A stretch of 16,411 nucleotides of DNA from Pseudomonadota bacterium. GTDB taxonomy: Bacteria; Pseudomonadota; Alphaproteobacteria; Rhizobiales; Xanthobacteraceae. The notes under the pieces are model-generated. The model made no database searches. It saw only the letters and a list, made by a program, of their open reading frames with translations, and was not told the DNA's origin. The stretch's first letter is position 1. Every line of letters starts with the position of its first letter. Made by a program: the position numbers and the translations under genes. Below are positions 8,825-16,319 of this stretch, in pieces. The DNA is taken from positions 1-16,411 of the forward strand of contig JAEWIX010000016.1 in the NCBI GenBank assembly GCA_023386885.1, in the 5' to 3' direction.

Positions 8825-10852
8825 TCATGTCGTCGTCTGGATGCGCCCGGAGGATTCGCCGAATCCCTCGATCAGGGCTTCCGTGCCTTCCATCGATTCC
8901 AGACGGGCGTTGACGTCCTTGAGCCAGGCGAAATTGGCGTCGGTCTGCGCTTCGCTCAGCGCCAACTCGGCATCCTTCAATTCCCTAAGTAAGGAGTGCT
9001 CCTTGCGATGCAAGGTAACCAGCTGATGCCACGTCGAAAGAACGTCCTCGACGGCCGTGCCCGGCTCCGCGCCCCACACGCTGCGGGTCGTCAGCGCGTG
9101 CTCAACCGATTGAATTTGCTTTGAATATCCGGATTTCTCCAGCCATGCGCGGAGCCGCGCGCTGTCCGCCACCGCATCGTCGGCATGAGTATCGTCGGCA
9201 AACGAGCCGATGATCCCGGCACGCAGCCGGTGCGCCTCCGGGTGCGCGAATTCGAGCGCGGCGACCTGCTCCAGCCGGTCATGCAGCAGCCAGGGGTGAT
9301 TGAGCAGGCATTGCAGGATCAGCGCCTCGCGCCGCGACAGCGTGCTGCGCTGGCCGCGCATGATCGGGCTGTTGGCGAGGTGCGGACTGGCCACCTGATA
9401 GGGGCCGCGACCGAGCCCCTGGGCGAGACTGCCAGCCTGTGGACGACTGCCCGGCCCGCCCGGCCGCGCCGGGCCGCGTGGCGCAAATCCGCCTGCCGCC
9501 GGCCGGCCTGATTCGCGGCCGAAGCCGCGCCCCGCGCCGCCATAGCCGCCGCGCCCATAACCGCCACCTGCACCAAAGCCGGCGGGCGCGAACGCCAGCC
9601 GAAGCCGCTCGGCAAGGTCCTGCCGGTAATAGCGGCGGACCACCTCGTTGCGGATGCCGTTGGTCAATTCGCCGATGCGCGCTTCCAGCGCCGCCCGCCG
9701 CTCCGGCGTCTCGAAGTTGCCGCCCGCAACCTCGCGCGACCAGATCACATCGACAAGGCCGCGCGCCGCACCGATGACTTCCTCCACCGCGCCACGGCCG
9801 CCGGAGCGCGCCAGATCGTCGGGGTCCTGTCCTTCCGGCAGCATGGCGAAGCGCAGGCTCTTGCCGGGCTCAAGATGCGGCAGCGCCAGATCGGCGGCGC
9901 GCCACGCCGCCTTCTGCCCGGCGCGATCGCCGTCGAAGCACAGGATCGGTTCGTCGACCATCTTCCAGAGCAGGCCAAGCTGATCCTCGGTCAGCGCGGT
10001 GCCGAGCGGCGCGACCGCAGCCGGAAAACCCGCGCCGACCATGGCAATGACATCGACATAGCCCTCGACCACCACCACCGGCGCGCCGTCATGCGCGGCC
10101 TTGCGCGCGGCAGCACCGTTGTAGAGGTTGGAGCCCTTGTGAAACAGCGGCGTTTCCGGCGAGTTGAGATATTTCGCCGGAACGTCTTTCTCCAAGGCGC
10201 GGCCGCCGAAGGCGATGATGCGCCCACGCAGATCGGTGATCGGAAACATCACGCGATCGCGGAAGCGGTCGTAGGGCACCGGAATATCCTCGCCGCCGAT
10301 CAGAAGTCCCGTCTCGACCATGTCGCCGACCGGCACGCCCTGCGCACCGAGATATTCCTTCAGCGCAAAACGTTCGCCCGGCGCATAGCCGAGGCGAAAC
10401 TGCAATTGCGTCTGCGACGTCAATCCGCGATCCGCGAGATAGCCGCGCGCCTTCGCGCCGCCGCGCGCCGCCAGCGTATCGGTGAAGAATTTCGCCGCCA
10501 GTTCCATGACGTCATAGAGCGACTTGCGGCGCTGCTCGTGACGCGCCGCGTCCGGCGTCGCCGCCGGGATCGGCAGGCCCGCGAGATTGGCACAGCGCTC
10601 CACCGCCTCGACGAACGTCAGCCCTTCGGTTTCCATCAGGAAGTCGAAGATGTTGCCGTGCTTGCCGGTGGAGAAATCGTGGTAGAACTGCTTCTGGTCG
10701 TTCACCGTGAAGGACGGCGTCTTTTCCTGCTGGAACGGCGACAGCCCTTTCCACTCCCGCCCCGCCTTCTTCAGCTTGACGCGCTTGCCCACGACTTCCG
10801 ACACCGGAAGCCGCGCACGCAGTTCTTCAAGGAATTGCGGGGTGAAACGCAT
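8825..10852 (-). CDS. dnaG: DNA primase DnaG
   Basis: The product is 675 residues. It synthesises RNA primers at the replication fork with the replicative helicase. The N-terminal CHC2-type domain (1-100) is recognisable from LSPFQQEKTPSFTV and YHDFSTGKHGNIFDF, but all four metal ligands are replaced: Ser38, Gln41, Asp59 and Thr62 stand where C-x2-H and C-x2-C are expected. The catalytic TOPRIM domain is intact, with VVVVEGYVDVIAM (Glu about 263) and CFDGDRAGQ (DxD, about 305). A Gly/Arg-rich linker (about 424-472) separates it from the C-terminal helicase-binding domain, which starts near SRREALILQCLLNHP. The start is ATG 10852, with a plausible promoter 33-61 bases upstream. It is the upstream gene of the dnaG-rpoD pair, an arrangement conserved in many bacteria. 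Confidence 0.97.
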   Translation of the reverse strand: MRFTPQFLEELRARLPVSEVVGKRVKLKKAGREWKGLSPFQQEKTPSFTVNDQKQFYHDFSTGKHGNIFDFLMETEGLTFVEAVERCANLAGLPIPAATPDAARHEQRRKSLYDVMELAAKFFTDTLAARGGAKARGYLADRGLTSQTQLQFRLGYAPGERFALKEYLGAQGVPVGDMVETGLLIGGEDIPVPYDRFRDRVMFPITDLRGRIIAFGGRALEKDVPAKYLNSPETPLFHKGSNLYNGAAARKAAHDGAPVVVVEGYVDVIAMVGAGFPAAVAPLGTALTEDQLGLLWKMVDEPILCFDGDRAGQKAAWRAADLALPHLEPGKSLRFAMLPEGQDPDDLARSGGRGAVEEVIGAARGLVDVIWSREVAGGNFETPERRAALEARIGELTNGIRNEVVRRYYRQDLAERLRLAFAPAGFGAGGGYGRGGYGGAGRGFGRESGRPAAGGFAPRGPARPGGPGSRPQAGSLAQGLGRGPYQVASPHLANSPIMRGQRSTLSRREALILQCLLNHPWLLHDRLEQVAALEFAHPEAHRLRAGIIGSFADDTHADDAVADSARLRAWLEKSGYSKQIQSVEHALTTRSVWGAEPGTAVEDVLSTWHQLVTLHRKEHSLLRELKDAELALSEAQTDANFAWLKDVNARLESMEGTEALIEGFGESSGRIQTTT

Positions 10853-10884
10853 TTTTGTCGATAAACCTTCGCCAACCGGCCATC

Positions 10885-10913
10885 AATATAGGGGCGGCGG
10901 ACCGCTGACCCAA
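10885..10913 (-). promoter_or_regulatory. Candidate dnaG promoter
   Basis: On the minus strand, TTGGGT is followed after exactly 17 bases by TATATT, a good match to the sigma-70 -35/-10 pattern. Transcription would start about 25 bases before the dnaG ATG at 10852. Confidence 0.55.
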
Positions 10914-10924
10914 GCCGCGCCGGA

Positions 10925-10953
10925 TTGTCCCGGCTATCCACAGGGCCTATGTA
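10925..10953 (+). promoter_or_regulatory. Candidate promoter of the isochorismatase/FGase unit, with DnaA-box-like site
   Basis: TTGTCC (10925-10930) and TATGTA (10948-10953) are 17 bases apart and point towards the gene at 11005. The spacer contains CTATCCACA (10934-10942), one base from the DnaA box TTATCCACA. The -10 match is weak and a single DnaA-like site may be chance. Confidence 0.3.
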
Positions 10954-11004
10954 AGGTTCACCCACCAAGTTCCGGCAAATTTCGCCCGCCTTCGAAAGCA
11001 ATCC

Positions 11005-11622
11005 ATGGCCCCTGCCCCGAAATCGCTGCTGCAAATCGCCGGCGCGCCGCTCAACCCGAGCCCGCTCAATGCCTCCGTGCTGGTGATCATCGACGCGCAA
11101 CTCGAATACGTGAAGGGCAGCCTGCCGCTAGCCGGCGTCGACGCAGCGATCCGCGAGGCGGCGCTATTGCTGGCGCTGGCGCGCAAGATCGCCATGCCGG
11201 TGTTCCACATCGTGCAGCATGCACCCGCCGGACGGCCGCTGTTCGCCGAGGATGGGCCTTACGCCGCAATCGTGCCGCAACTGAACCCCGCCCCCGGCGA
11301 GATCGTGCTACGCAAGACGTTGCCGAACGCCTTCGCCGGCACCGACCTCAACGACCTGATCAAGAGCACCGGCAAGAGCGAGATCATCTTCGCCGGCTTC
11401 ATGACGCATATGTGCGTCTCCGCCAGCGCGCGCGCCGCGCTCGATCTGAAGTATCGCTCCACCGTGGTCGCCAACGCCACCGCGACGCGCGACCTGCCCG
11501 ATCCGCTCGGCGGCATGATTCCGGCCAGCGTCGTGCATCGCACCGCGCTCTCCGAACTCGCCGACCGCTTCGCCATCGTGGTGAAGGACACCGCAGCGCT
11601 ACTGCCGCCGCAGGCTGCCTGA
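11005..11622 (+). CDS. Isochorismatase-family cysteine hydrolase
   Basis: The product is 205 residues, the usual length for this cytosolic family of Cys-dependent amidases and hydrolases. The expected catalytic triad is visible: Asp30 in VLVIIDAQLEY, Lys104 in VLRKTLPNAF, and Cys137 in GFMTHMCVSASARAA. The MTHMCV motif with a preceding small residue is typical. The substrate (isochorismate, nicotinamide, a carbamoyl compound or other) cannot be told from these residues. It is the first gene of a two-gene unit: the next gene begins 13 bases after its stop and also encodes an amide/amidohydrolase-type enzyme, which hints at a shared catabolic pathway. It is divergent from dnaG. The ATG start has only a weak purine-rich upstream region (GAAAG). 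Confidence 0.9.
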   Translation: MAPAPKSLLQIAGAPLNPSPLNASVLVIIDAQLEYVKGSLPLAGVDAAIREAALLLALARKIAMPVFHIVQHAPAGRPLFAEDGPYAAIVPQLNPAPGEIVLRKTLPNAFAGTDLNDLIKSTGKSEIIFAGFMTHMCVSASARAALDLKYRSTVVANATATRDLPDPLGGMIPASVVHRTALSELADRFAIVVKDTAALLPPQAA

Positions 11623-11635
11623 GCAAGAGACCGTC

Positions 11636-12427
11636 TTGGACCTCACGTCATCATCAACGCCGCTGCTCGCCGCCGATGAACCCGCGCCGGTGATCTTGCG
11701 CAACGCGGACGGCGCGTCGCCGTTCTTCCTCACCTGCGATCACTACGGCCGCATGATCCCGCGCGCTCTCGGCGATCTCGGCATCGATGAAAACGAACGC
11801 CACCGCCACATCGCCTACGACATCGGCATCGCCGGCGTCGCGGAAGCGGTGTCGGATGCGCTCGGCGCGCATCTGATCGCGCAGTGCTATTCGCGCCTCG
11901 TCATCGACTGCAACCGGCCGCTCTCCGCCGCAAGTTCGATCCCGCCGATCAGCGAGGCGACGACGATCCCCGGCAATCAGGGATTGACGCAACAGGCGGC
12001 GTTCGAACGGCAGCAGCGCATCTTCGCGCCGTATCATCACGCCATCACCGAGGCATTGGACTTGCGGGCGCAGGAGAAGCGACCGACGATCCTCGTGTCC
12101 CTGCACAGCTTCACCCCGATCTATGCCGGCGTGGCGCGGCCGTGGCACATCGGCACGCTCTACAATCGCGATCATCGCCTGCCGCATCTGATGCTGCGCG
12201 AATTGCGTGCCGAGCCCACATTGGTCGTCGGAGACAATCAGCCTTATGCGGTGAGCGACACCACCGATTACACCATCCCGGTGCACGGCGAACAACGCGG
12301 GCTGATCAACACAGGCATCGAGATTCGCCAGGACCTGATCACCGAGGAAGGCGGCCAGCGCGAATGGGCCGCACGGCTGGTACGCATTCTGCAAAAGCTG
12401 GAGCCGGAATTGCGCGCGGCGATGTAG
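11636..12427 (+). CDS. N-formylglutamate amidohydrolase-family protein
   Basis: The product is 263 residues. The family includes N-formylglutamate deformylases of histidine breakdown, which are metal-dependent enzymes. Visible family motifs are FFLTCDHYGRMIP (about 31-42), the HIAYDIGI segment (58-65), YSRLVIDCNRP (85-95) and SLHSFTP (155-161). Their conserved His, Asp and Arg residues fit metal and substrate binding. There is no histidine-utilisation gene nearby (no hutU, hutH or hutI), so the natural substrate may be another N-acyl amino acid. The start is TTG 11636: no in-frame ATG occurs before the CDHYG motif, and the gene follows the hydrolase by 13 bases. It ends two bases before the convergent LysE-type gene. 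Confidence 0.85.
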   Translation: MDLTSSSTPLLAADEPAPVILRNADGASPFFLTCDHYGRMIPRALGDLGIDENERHRHIAYDIGIAGVAEAVSDALGAHLIAQCYSRLVIDCNRPLSAASSIPPISEATTIPGNQGLTQQAAFERQQRIFAPYHHAITEALDLRAQEKRPTILVSLHSFTPIYAGVARPWHIGTLYNRDHRLPHLMLRELRAEPTLVVGDNQPYAVSDTTDYTIPVHGEQRGLINTGIEIRQDLITEEGGQREWAARLVRILQKLEPELRAAM

Positions 12428-12429
12428 CT

Positions 12430-13044
12430 CTATCGCGCCCGCGTCAGCGCCAGCCAGACGCCGCCGCCGATCATGCATAGTCCGGACAGTCGCGACACCA
12501 GCCGGGTGCGGCGTGTCGAGAGCATGGTGCGCGCCCGACCCGCCAGCAACGCATAGACTGCGTCGGTCGCGCCCGCGACCGCCATGAAGGTAACGCCGAG
12601 CAGGATGACTTGAGGAAAGTGCGGCTTTCCCAGATCGACGAATTGCGGAATGAACGCGCCGAAGAAGATCAGCATCTTCGGATTGCTCAGCAGCACCACC
12701 AGCCCTTGCAGGAAAAAGCCGCCTTTCGGTGGCGGCGCATCACCCTTGCCAATCTCGAGGCCTGGCGAGCGCACCATCTTGAGGCCGATCCACACCAGAT
12801 AGGCGGCGCCGGCGAAACGCACCCAATCGAACCAGTAGCCCATCGTCGCCATCATCGACGTCAACCCCACCGCGACGATGCCGATCGAGATCGCGAGTCC
12901 CACTTGCGCGCCGGCGATGTTGATCAGCGCCGCGCGCGTGCCGTGGCGCAGGCCGTTGGCGACCAGCAACGTCACGATCGGCCCCGGCACGATGGCAAGC
13001 ACGAGGCAGGCGGCGACAAAAGCGAAATAGAGTTGCAGAGACAT
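12430..13044 (-). CDS. LysE/RhtB-family amino-acid exporter
   Basis: The product is 204 residues, the typical length of this inner-membrane family exporting amino acids or related compounds. The family motif VPGP is at 19-22 within the first membrane helix, followed by GLRHGTRAALINIAGAQVG. Five to six hydrophobic helices are spread along the protein (about 3-25, 41-60, 67-86, 110-130, 145-165, 180-200), and LLSNPKMLIFFGAFIPQF is a family hallmark. The start is placed at ATG 13044 because MSLQLYFAF begins the first helix; an in-frame ATG further upstream (13137) would add 31 non-conserved residues. It is convergent with the amidohydrolase gene, and no terminator is visible in the two bases between them. 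Substrate is unknown. Confidence 0.92.
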   Translation of the reverse strand: MSLQLYFAFVAACLVLAIVPGPIVTLLVANGLRHGTRAALINIAGAQVGLAISIGIVAVGLTSMMATMGYWFDWVRFAGAAYLVWIGLKMVRSPGLEIGKGDAPPPKGGFFLQGLVVLLSNPKMLIFFGAFIPQFVDLGKPHFPQVILLGVTFMAVAGATDAVYALLAGRARTMLSTRRTRLVSRLSGLCMIGGGVWLALTRAR

Positions 13045-13149
13045 GAGGCCGCGTCCGGAAACGTTTGATTGCAACGAATATGCATGAGAACTGTGACCAA
13101 GTCTTCCCTCTCCCCGGTGGGGTGCACGCGCGATCATCGGCCGCCGATA

Positions 13150-14148
13150 TCAAACAGAACGCCGATTCCCTGTATGCCGGCTATCCTGCTTGCGGCTGGC
13201 GCGCGCGGCGCGCGCGCCGGTGATCCCTTCTCGATGCAGGAGTTTGCGAAGCGTCGAGGGGTCGGCATAGCCGACCTTCTCCGCGATCTCGTCGAGGCTG
13301 AGCCGTGTCGTTTCCAGAAGCTCGATCGCCTTGTCGACGCGCAGCTTCTGGACGAATCTCACCGGCGAAAGCCCGGTGGCCTGCTCGCATCGGCGCGCGA
13401 AGGTGCGCGCCCCCAGTCCCACAGCCTTCGCAAGCTCGGAGATCGAAAAAGTTCGATGCAATCGCGCGCGGGCCCAGCGTTCGGCGCGCGACATTCGTTC
13501 GTCCGCGGCGGCAAGAAAGGAGAGCGCCATATAACGCGACTGCGACGGCCTCCGATCCAGCAACAGAAACCGCGCGCAATTGTCGGCGAGATCGGGGCCG
13601 GCATGGCGCGCGACGATCGAAAGCATCAGGTCCAGTTGAGCCATTGCCGCGCCGGCGGTCGTGATCCGCCCGTCGGTCAGCACCATCGCGTCGGTGTCGA
13701 GCATCACCTCGGGAAACAGCTTGCGAAACAGCGGCGCGAGCCACCAGGTCGTGGTTGCGCGCCGCGCATCCAGCAGCCCGGCACTCGCGACCAGAAAGAC
13801 CGCCGAACAGGAGCTTGCGATTTCGGCTCCGGATCGAAAGGCGGCACGGAGAGCCTTCCGCGCCATTTCCGCGTCGCGCCGTTGCAATCCTTCGCGGACG
13901 CGTTGCTCGTCTGTCCAGGCCAGTCCGGGAACGATCACCACGTCCGCGGATTTTCTCGCGACTGATTTCGCGGGCAGCCGTGCGAGGCTCCTGGCCCATT
14001 GCGCGCCTGACCCGGAAATTTTGACGTCGAAGCAGCGCGGCCGGCCGGCGCGCGCACGAATGCCGTTGGCGACGTCGATCAATTCGAAGGTGATCGCGAC
14101 ACTGGCGGGCGAGGCCCCTTCCAACACCAGAACCTCAATCAACGGCAT
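13150..14148 (-). CDS. GlxA-like AraC-family regulator with DJ-1/PfpI domain
   Basis: The product is 332 residues. The N-terminal DJ-1/PfpI domain (1-190) has the nucleophile-elbow cysteine Cys114 in EIASSCSAVFLVASAGLLDARRAT. Such domains in GlxA regulators are thought to sense ligands and not to act as enzymes. Where many relatives have a T-H-W segment, this one has ATTTWW, with no His. The C-terminal AraC helix-turn-helix pair spans about 236-310 (FSISELAKAVGLGARTFARRCEQATGLSP and LSLDEIAEKVGYADPSTLRKLL). ATG 14148 is chosen because MPLIEVLVLEGA begins the domain directly; longer frames would add 50 non-conserved residues. It is divergent from a dienelactone hydrolase-family gene, the likely regulatory target. 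Confidence 0.9.
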   Translation of the reverse strand: MPLIEVLVLEGASPASVAITFELIDVANGIRARAGRPRCFDVKISGSGAQWARSLARLPAKSVARKSADVVIVPGLAWTDEQRVREGLQRRDAEMARKALRAAFRSGAEIASSCSAVFLVASAGLLDARRATTTWWLAPLFRKLFPEVMLDTDAMVLTDGRITTAGAAMAQLDLMLSIVARHAGPDLADNCARFLLLDRRPSQSRYMALSFLAAADERMSRAERWARARLHRTFSISELAKAVGLGARTFARRCEQATGLSPVRFVQKLRVDKAIELLETTRLSLDEIAEKVGYADPSTLRKLLHREGITGARAARASRKQDSRHTGNRRSV

Positions 14149-14168
14149 GGCAAAATAGACCCGAATAA

Positions 14169-14182
14169 TGTCGATTTCGACA
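14169..14182. promoter_or_regulatory. 14-bp perfect palindrome between the GlxA-like and hydrolase genes
   Basis: TGTCGATTTCGACA has exact six-base arms around TT. It lies 20 bases from the regulator start (14148) and 58 from the hydrolase start (14240), next to TTGCCG (14184-14189), a possible -35. It is well placed as an operator for the divergent pair. AraC proteins often use direct repeats, so the binder could be another protein. Confidence 0.45.
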
Positions 14183-14229
14183 CTTGCCGATATCAATGCC
14201 CGGGAAATACCGTTTGCGCAATGTTTTCC

Positions 14230-14234
14230 GGAGG
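14230..14234 (+). promoter_or_regulatory. Ribosome-binding site that sets the hydrolase start
   Basis: GGAGG lies five bases before ATG 14240 and is the best Shine-Dalgarno match in the neighbourhood. It argues for the shorter start over an in-frame ATG at 14168, which lies inside the palindrome at 14169. Confidence 0.7.
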
Positions 14235-14239
14235 ACGAC

Positions 14240-15067
14240 ATGAGCGATGCACTGTTGAGACCTGACGATCTATCCGATTTCGACCGGCGGGTGCTCACAT
14301 TGGAGAACGCCGCGAAGCCGGTCTACGTGACGGGTGACGGTTCGGCTGTCATCGTCATGACCGAGATGCCGGGCATCAGTCCTCACGTCGCGCGTTTCGC
14401 GCGTTGGGTTCGTGACGCAGGTTTCCGAGTCTACATGCCTTCGTTGTTCGGAAAGGACGGCGACGTTCCCGACGCGGAAACCGCCGCCGGTGTTTTTCGG
14501 CGGGCATGCGTCAGCGCTGAATTCCGCGCGCTCGGCGGCGGCTCGTCGAGCCCGGTGGCGAACTGGCTGCGGGCGCTTGCAAGACTTGCCCATGATGAAA
14601 GCGGAGGACCGGGCGTCGGCGCGATCGGCATGTGCTTCACCGGAAACTTCGCGCTGAACCTGATGCTGGAGCCGGTGTTGCTGGCCCCTGTCGTTTCGCA
14701 GCCGTCCCTCCCGCTGGATAATCCCGGCGGGATCGAAAGCTCCGCAGAGGAACTGGCGCAAATACGCCTAAGGCTGGAACGCGAAGACCTCACCGTCCTT
14801 GCCTACCGATTTGCAGGCGATTCATTCTGCCGCGCCGAACGGTTTGCCGCCTATCAGGCCGCGCTCGGCGACCGCTTCATTGGGCGCGTGTTGCCCGACA
14901 CCGCCGCGAATGGCGGACCCATGCCACCATTCTTCGAGCAGTTCGTAAAAACGCCCCATAGCGTCGTCACGGTTCACCTGATCGATGAGGCGGGACAACC
15001 CACGCTCGCAGCCCGGGACGAGATTCTCGCATTCTTCCAGAAGCGCCTGAAACCCGCATCGGATTGA
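14240..15067 (+). CDS. Dienelactone hydrolase-family alpha/beta hydrolase
   Basis: The product is 275 residues, within the family range. It has an alpha/beta hydrolase fold with a cysteine nucleophile, Cys132, in GAIGMCFTGNFALNL (the family's G-x-C-x-G pattern). Likely partners are Asp194 (RFAGDSFC) and a His near 246 in VVTVHLIDE; these are read from spacing and not proven. Before the nucleophile come the early strand AVIVMTEMPGIS and FRVYMPSLFGKDG, typical of the family. The classical enzyme opens dienelactone in chlorocatechol breakdown, but many relatives have other ester or lactone substrates and no aromatic-degradation gene is nearby. The start follows a strong GGAGG site; a longer start would overlap the operator. 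It is divergent from and probably controlled by the GlxA-like regulator. Confidence 0.88.
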   Translation: MSDALLRPDDLSDFDRRVLTLENAAKPVYVTGDGSAVIVMTEMPGISPHVARFARWVRDAGFRVYMPSLFGKDGDVPDAETAAGVFRRACVSAEFRALGGGSSSPVANWLRALARLAHDESGGPGVGAIGMCFTGNFALNLMLEPVLLAPVVSQPSLPLDNPGGIESSAEELAQIRLRLEREDLTVLAYRFAGDSFCRAERFAAYQAALGDRFIGRVLPDTAANGGPMPPFFEQFVKTPHSVVTVHLIDEAGQPTLAARDEILAFFQKRLKPASD

Positions 15068-15200
15068 GGCCGGAAGTTCCCCCGCCCCATCCTTTTCACC
15101 GTCCCGCCTTCCTCTAGTCAAAGCGCGATGCTCCATCCTTCCGCATGCGCAGCGGCCGGAGTCTTGCCGCGCATTGCACCCGCATGACCACGGAGCGCCA

Positions 15201-16148
15201 ATGCAATTGCCACACGCCGACCCGCACGACGCGATAGCCGCGCAGCTACGCGCCTTGTCGACGCCCCACGCGAGCGATCCGTCCGGGCCCGACGTCACGC
15301 CTGCGGAGTCGCCGGAGCCGGCGAACGAACCGCCGCTTCGCGCCACGCCGTTGAACGACAACACCGGTAACCTGCGCATTCTGGCATCGCCTGCGCGAAC
15401 CGGTCGAAAGGTTGTCTTCCTGGCCATCTGCGCAGGCGTTGCCGCGACGATGGCCTGGCATGTCTACGGAGATCAGGCCAAGCAACAATTTTCGTCCCTA
15501 CTGCCGCAGTTTCTCGCGGAGGCGCCGGCTCCCACGCAAAGCGCCAACGCCGCCGAGCCACACGACGTGACCTCGCAAGACGTGTCATCTCAAGATGCAA
15601 CTTCACAGGTCGCGGCATCTGAGCCGGCTGCCGATGCTCCGGTACCTGCACCCCCTCAAGAGAGCAGCAACGCTGCATCCGCGACGCCAACACCTGCTGC
15701 GCCAACTCCAGCTACGCCGGCGGCGGAGCCGCCTCCGACGCAGGCGGCGCTGCCGCCTGAGGTGACGAAGTCGCTGGAAACCATGGCACAGGAAATTGCT
15801 TCGTTGAAGCAAACCGTCGAGCAGTTGCGCGCCGGTCAACAGCAACTCAGCAACGATGTCGCGAAAGCCAGCGAGCAGGCGACACGCCACAAACTCGCCG
15901 AACAACCACCAAAGCCGACCTCGCGACAACGGTCGCGGCATTCGTCAACCCCGGCCGTGGCTTCGCGTACTCCTGCGGCTTCGCGTACCCGTGCGCCCAC
16001 TCCGCCGCCACAACCGCAATCGCAGCGGCAAGATTATCGGCAGGTCCCTGCGCAACGCGAAGCCTACATCCCGCCGCCCGCGCCCGCGCGGCTTCCGCCG
16101 CCGCCCGGCGACAGCAGCGTCCCCCGACCGCCAATGCCGCTGCAATAG
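15201..16148 (+). CDS. Hypothetical Pro/Ala-rich membrane-anchored protein with coiled coil
   Basis: The product is 315 residues and I do not recognise its family. A hydrophilic N-terminus (1-69) precedes one membrane helix at about 71-90 (VVFLAICAGVAATMAWHVYG). There follow a Ala/Pro/Thr/Ser-rich spacer with the short tandem repeat DVTSQ-DVSSQ-DATSQ (122-136), a heptad-like coiled coil at about 187-230 (LETMAQEIASLKQTVEQLRAGQQQLSNDV), and a Pro/Arg/Gln-rich tail. The membrane segment is preceded by RTGRK, so the C-terminal part is probably outside the cytoplasm. ATG 15201 is chosen since GGAG lies five bases before it; TTG 15174 is an alternative. This anchor-spacer-coil architecture is common in alphaproteobacterial envelope or tethering proteins. 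Composition is low complexity but the frame is open throughout with host-like codon use. Confidence 0.7.
   Translation: MQLPHADPHDAIAAQLRALSTPHASDPSGPDVTPAESPEPANEPPLRATPLNDNTGNLRILASPARTGRKVVFLAICAGVAATMAWHVYGDQAKQQFSSLLPQFLAEAPAPTQSANAAEPHDVTSQDVSSQDATSQVAASEPAADAPVPAPPQESSNAASATPTPAAPTPATPAAEPPPTQAALPPEVTKSLETMAQEIASLKQTVEQLRAGQQQLSNDVAKASEQATRHKLAEQPPKPTSRQRSRHSSTPAVASRTPAASRTRAPTPPPQPQSQRQDYRQVPAQREAYIPPPAPARLPPPPGDSSVPRPPMPLQ
15564..15608 (+). repeat. Three 15-bp tandem repeats coding DVTSQ-type units
   Basis: Three diverged 15-base units encode DVTSQ, DVSSQ and DATSQ inside the spacer of the membrane protein at 15201-16148. They are coding repeats of unequal-crossover type, and likely vary in number between strains. 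Confidence 0.65.
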
Positions 16149-16226
16149 TCGCTGCTTGCCGGCGAAGTCAGCATAATCCACCGCGAGTTTTACGACCCGC
16201 GTCGGCACAAGCGTGCTCGGCTAAAT

Positions 16227-16282
16227 CAAATCGATTTGCGTTCGACGCTTCGCAACGCAACGTCCACGGTGCGTCGAACGCA
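16227..16282. repeat. Palindrome plus 12-bp inverted repeat downstream of the membrane-protein gene
   Basis: CAAATCGATTTG (16227-16238) is a 12-bp perfect palindrome. Sharing its last two bases, TGCGTTCGACGC (16237-16248) pairs exactly with GCGTCGAACGCA (16271-16282) across a 22-base loop. There is no T-run, so a standard intrinsic terminator is unlikely. Confidence 0.6.
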
Positions 16283-16319
16283 GACAACGGTCGGGCCGTG
16301 CACGTCCCAAAATCGGCAC

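Noticed and set aside
9875..10864. 329-residue plus-strand frame opposite dnaG
   Set aside because: Antisense shadow of the primase, Arg-rich, no family.
13181..13999. 272-residue minus-strand frame within the GlxA-like gene
   Set aside because: Same strand but another frame; the GlxA frame carries all the domain motifs.
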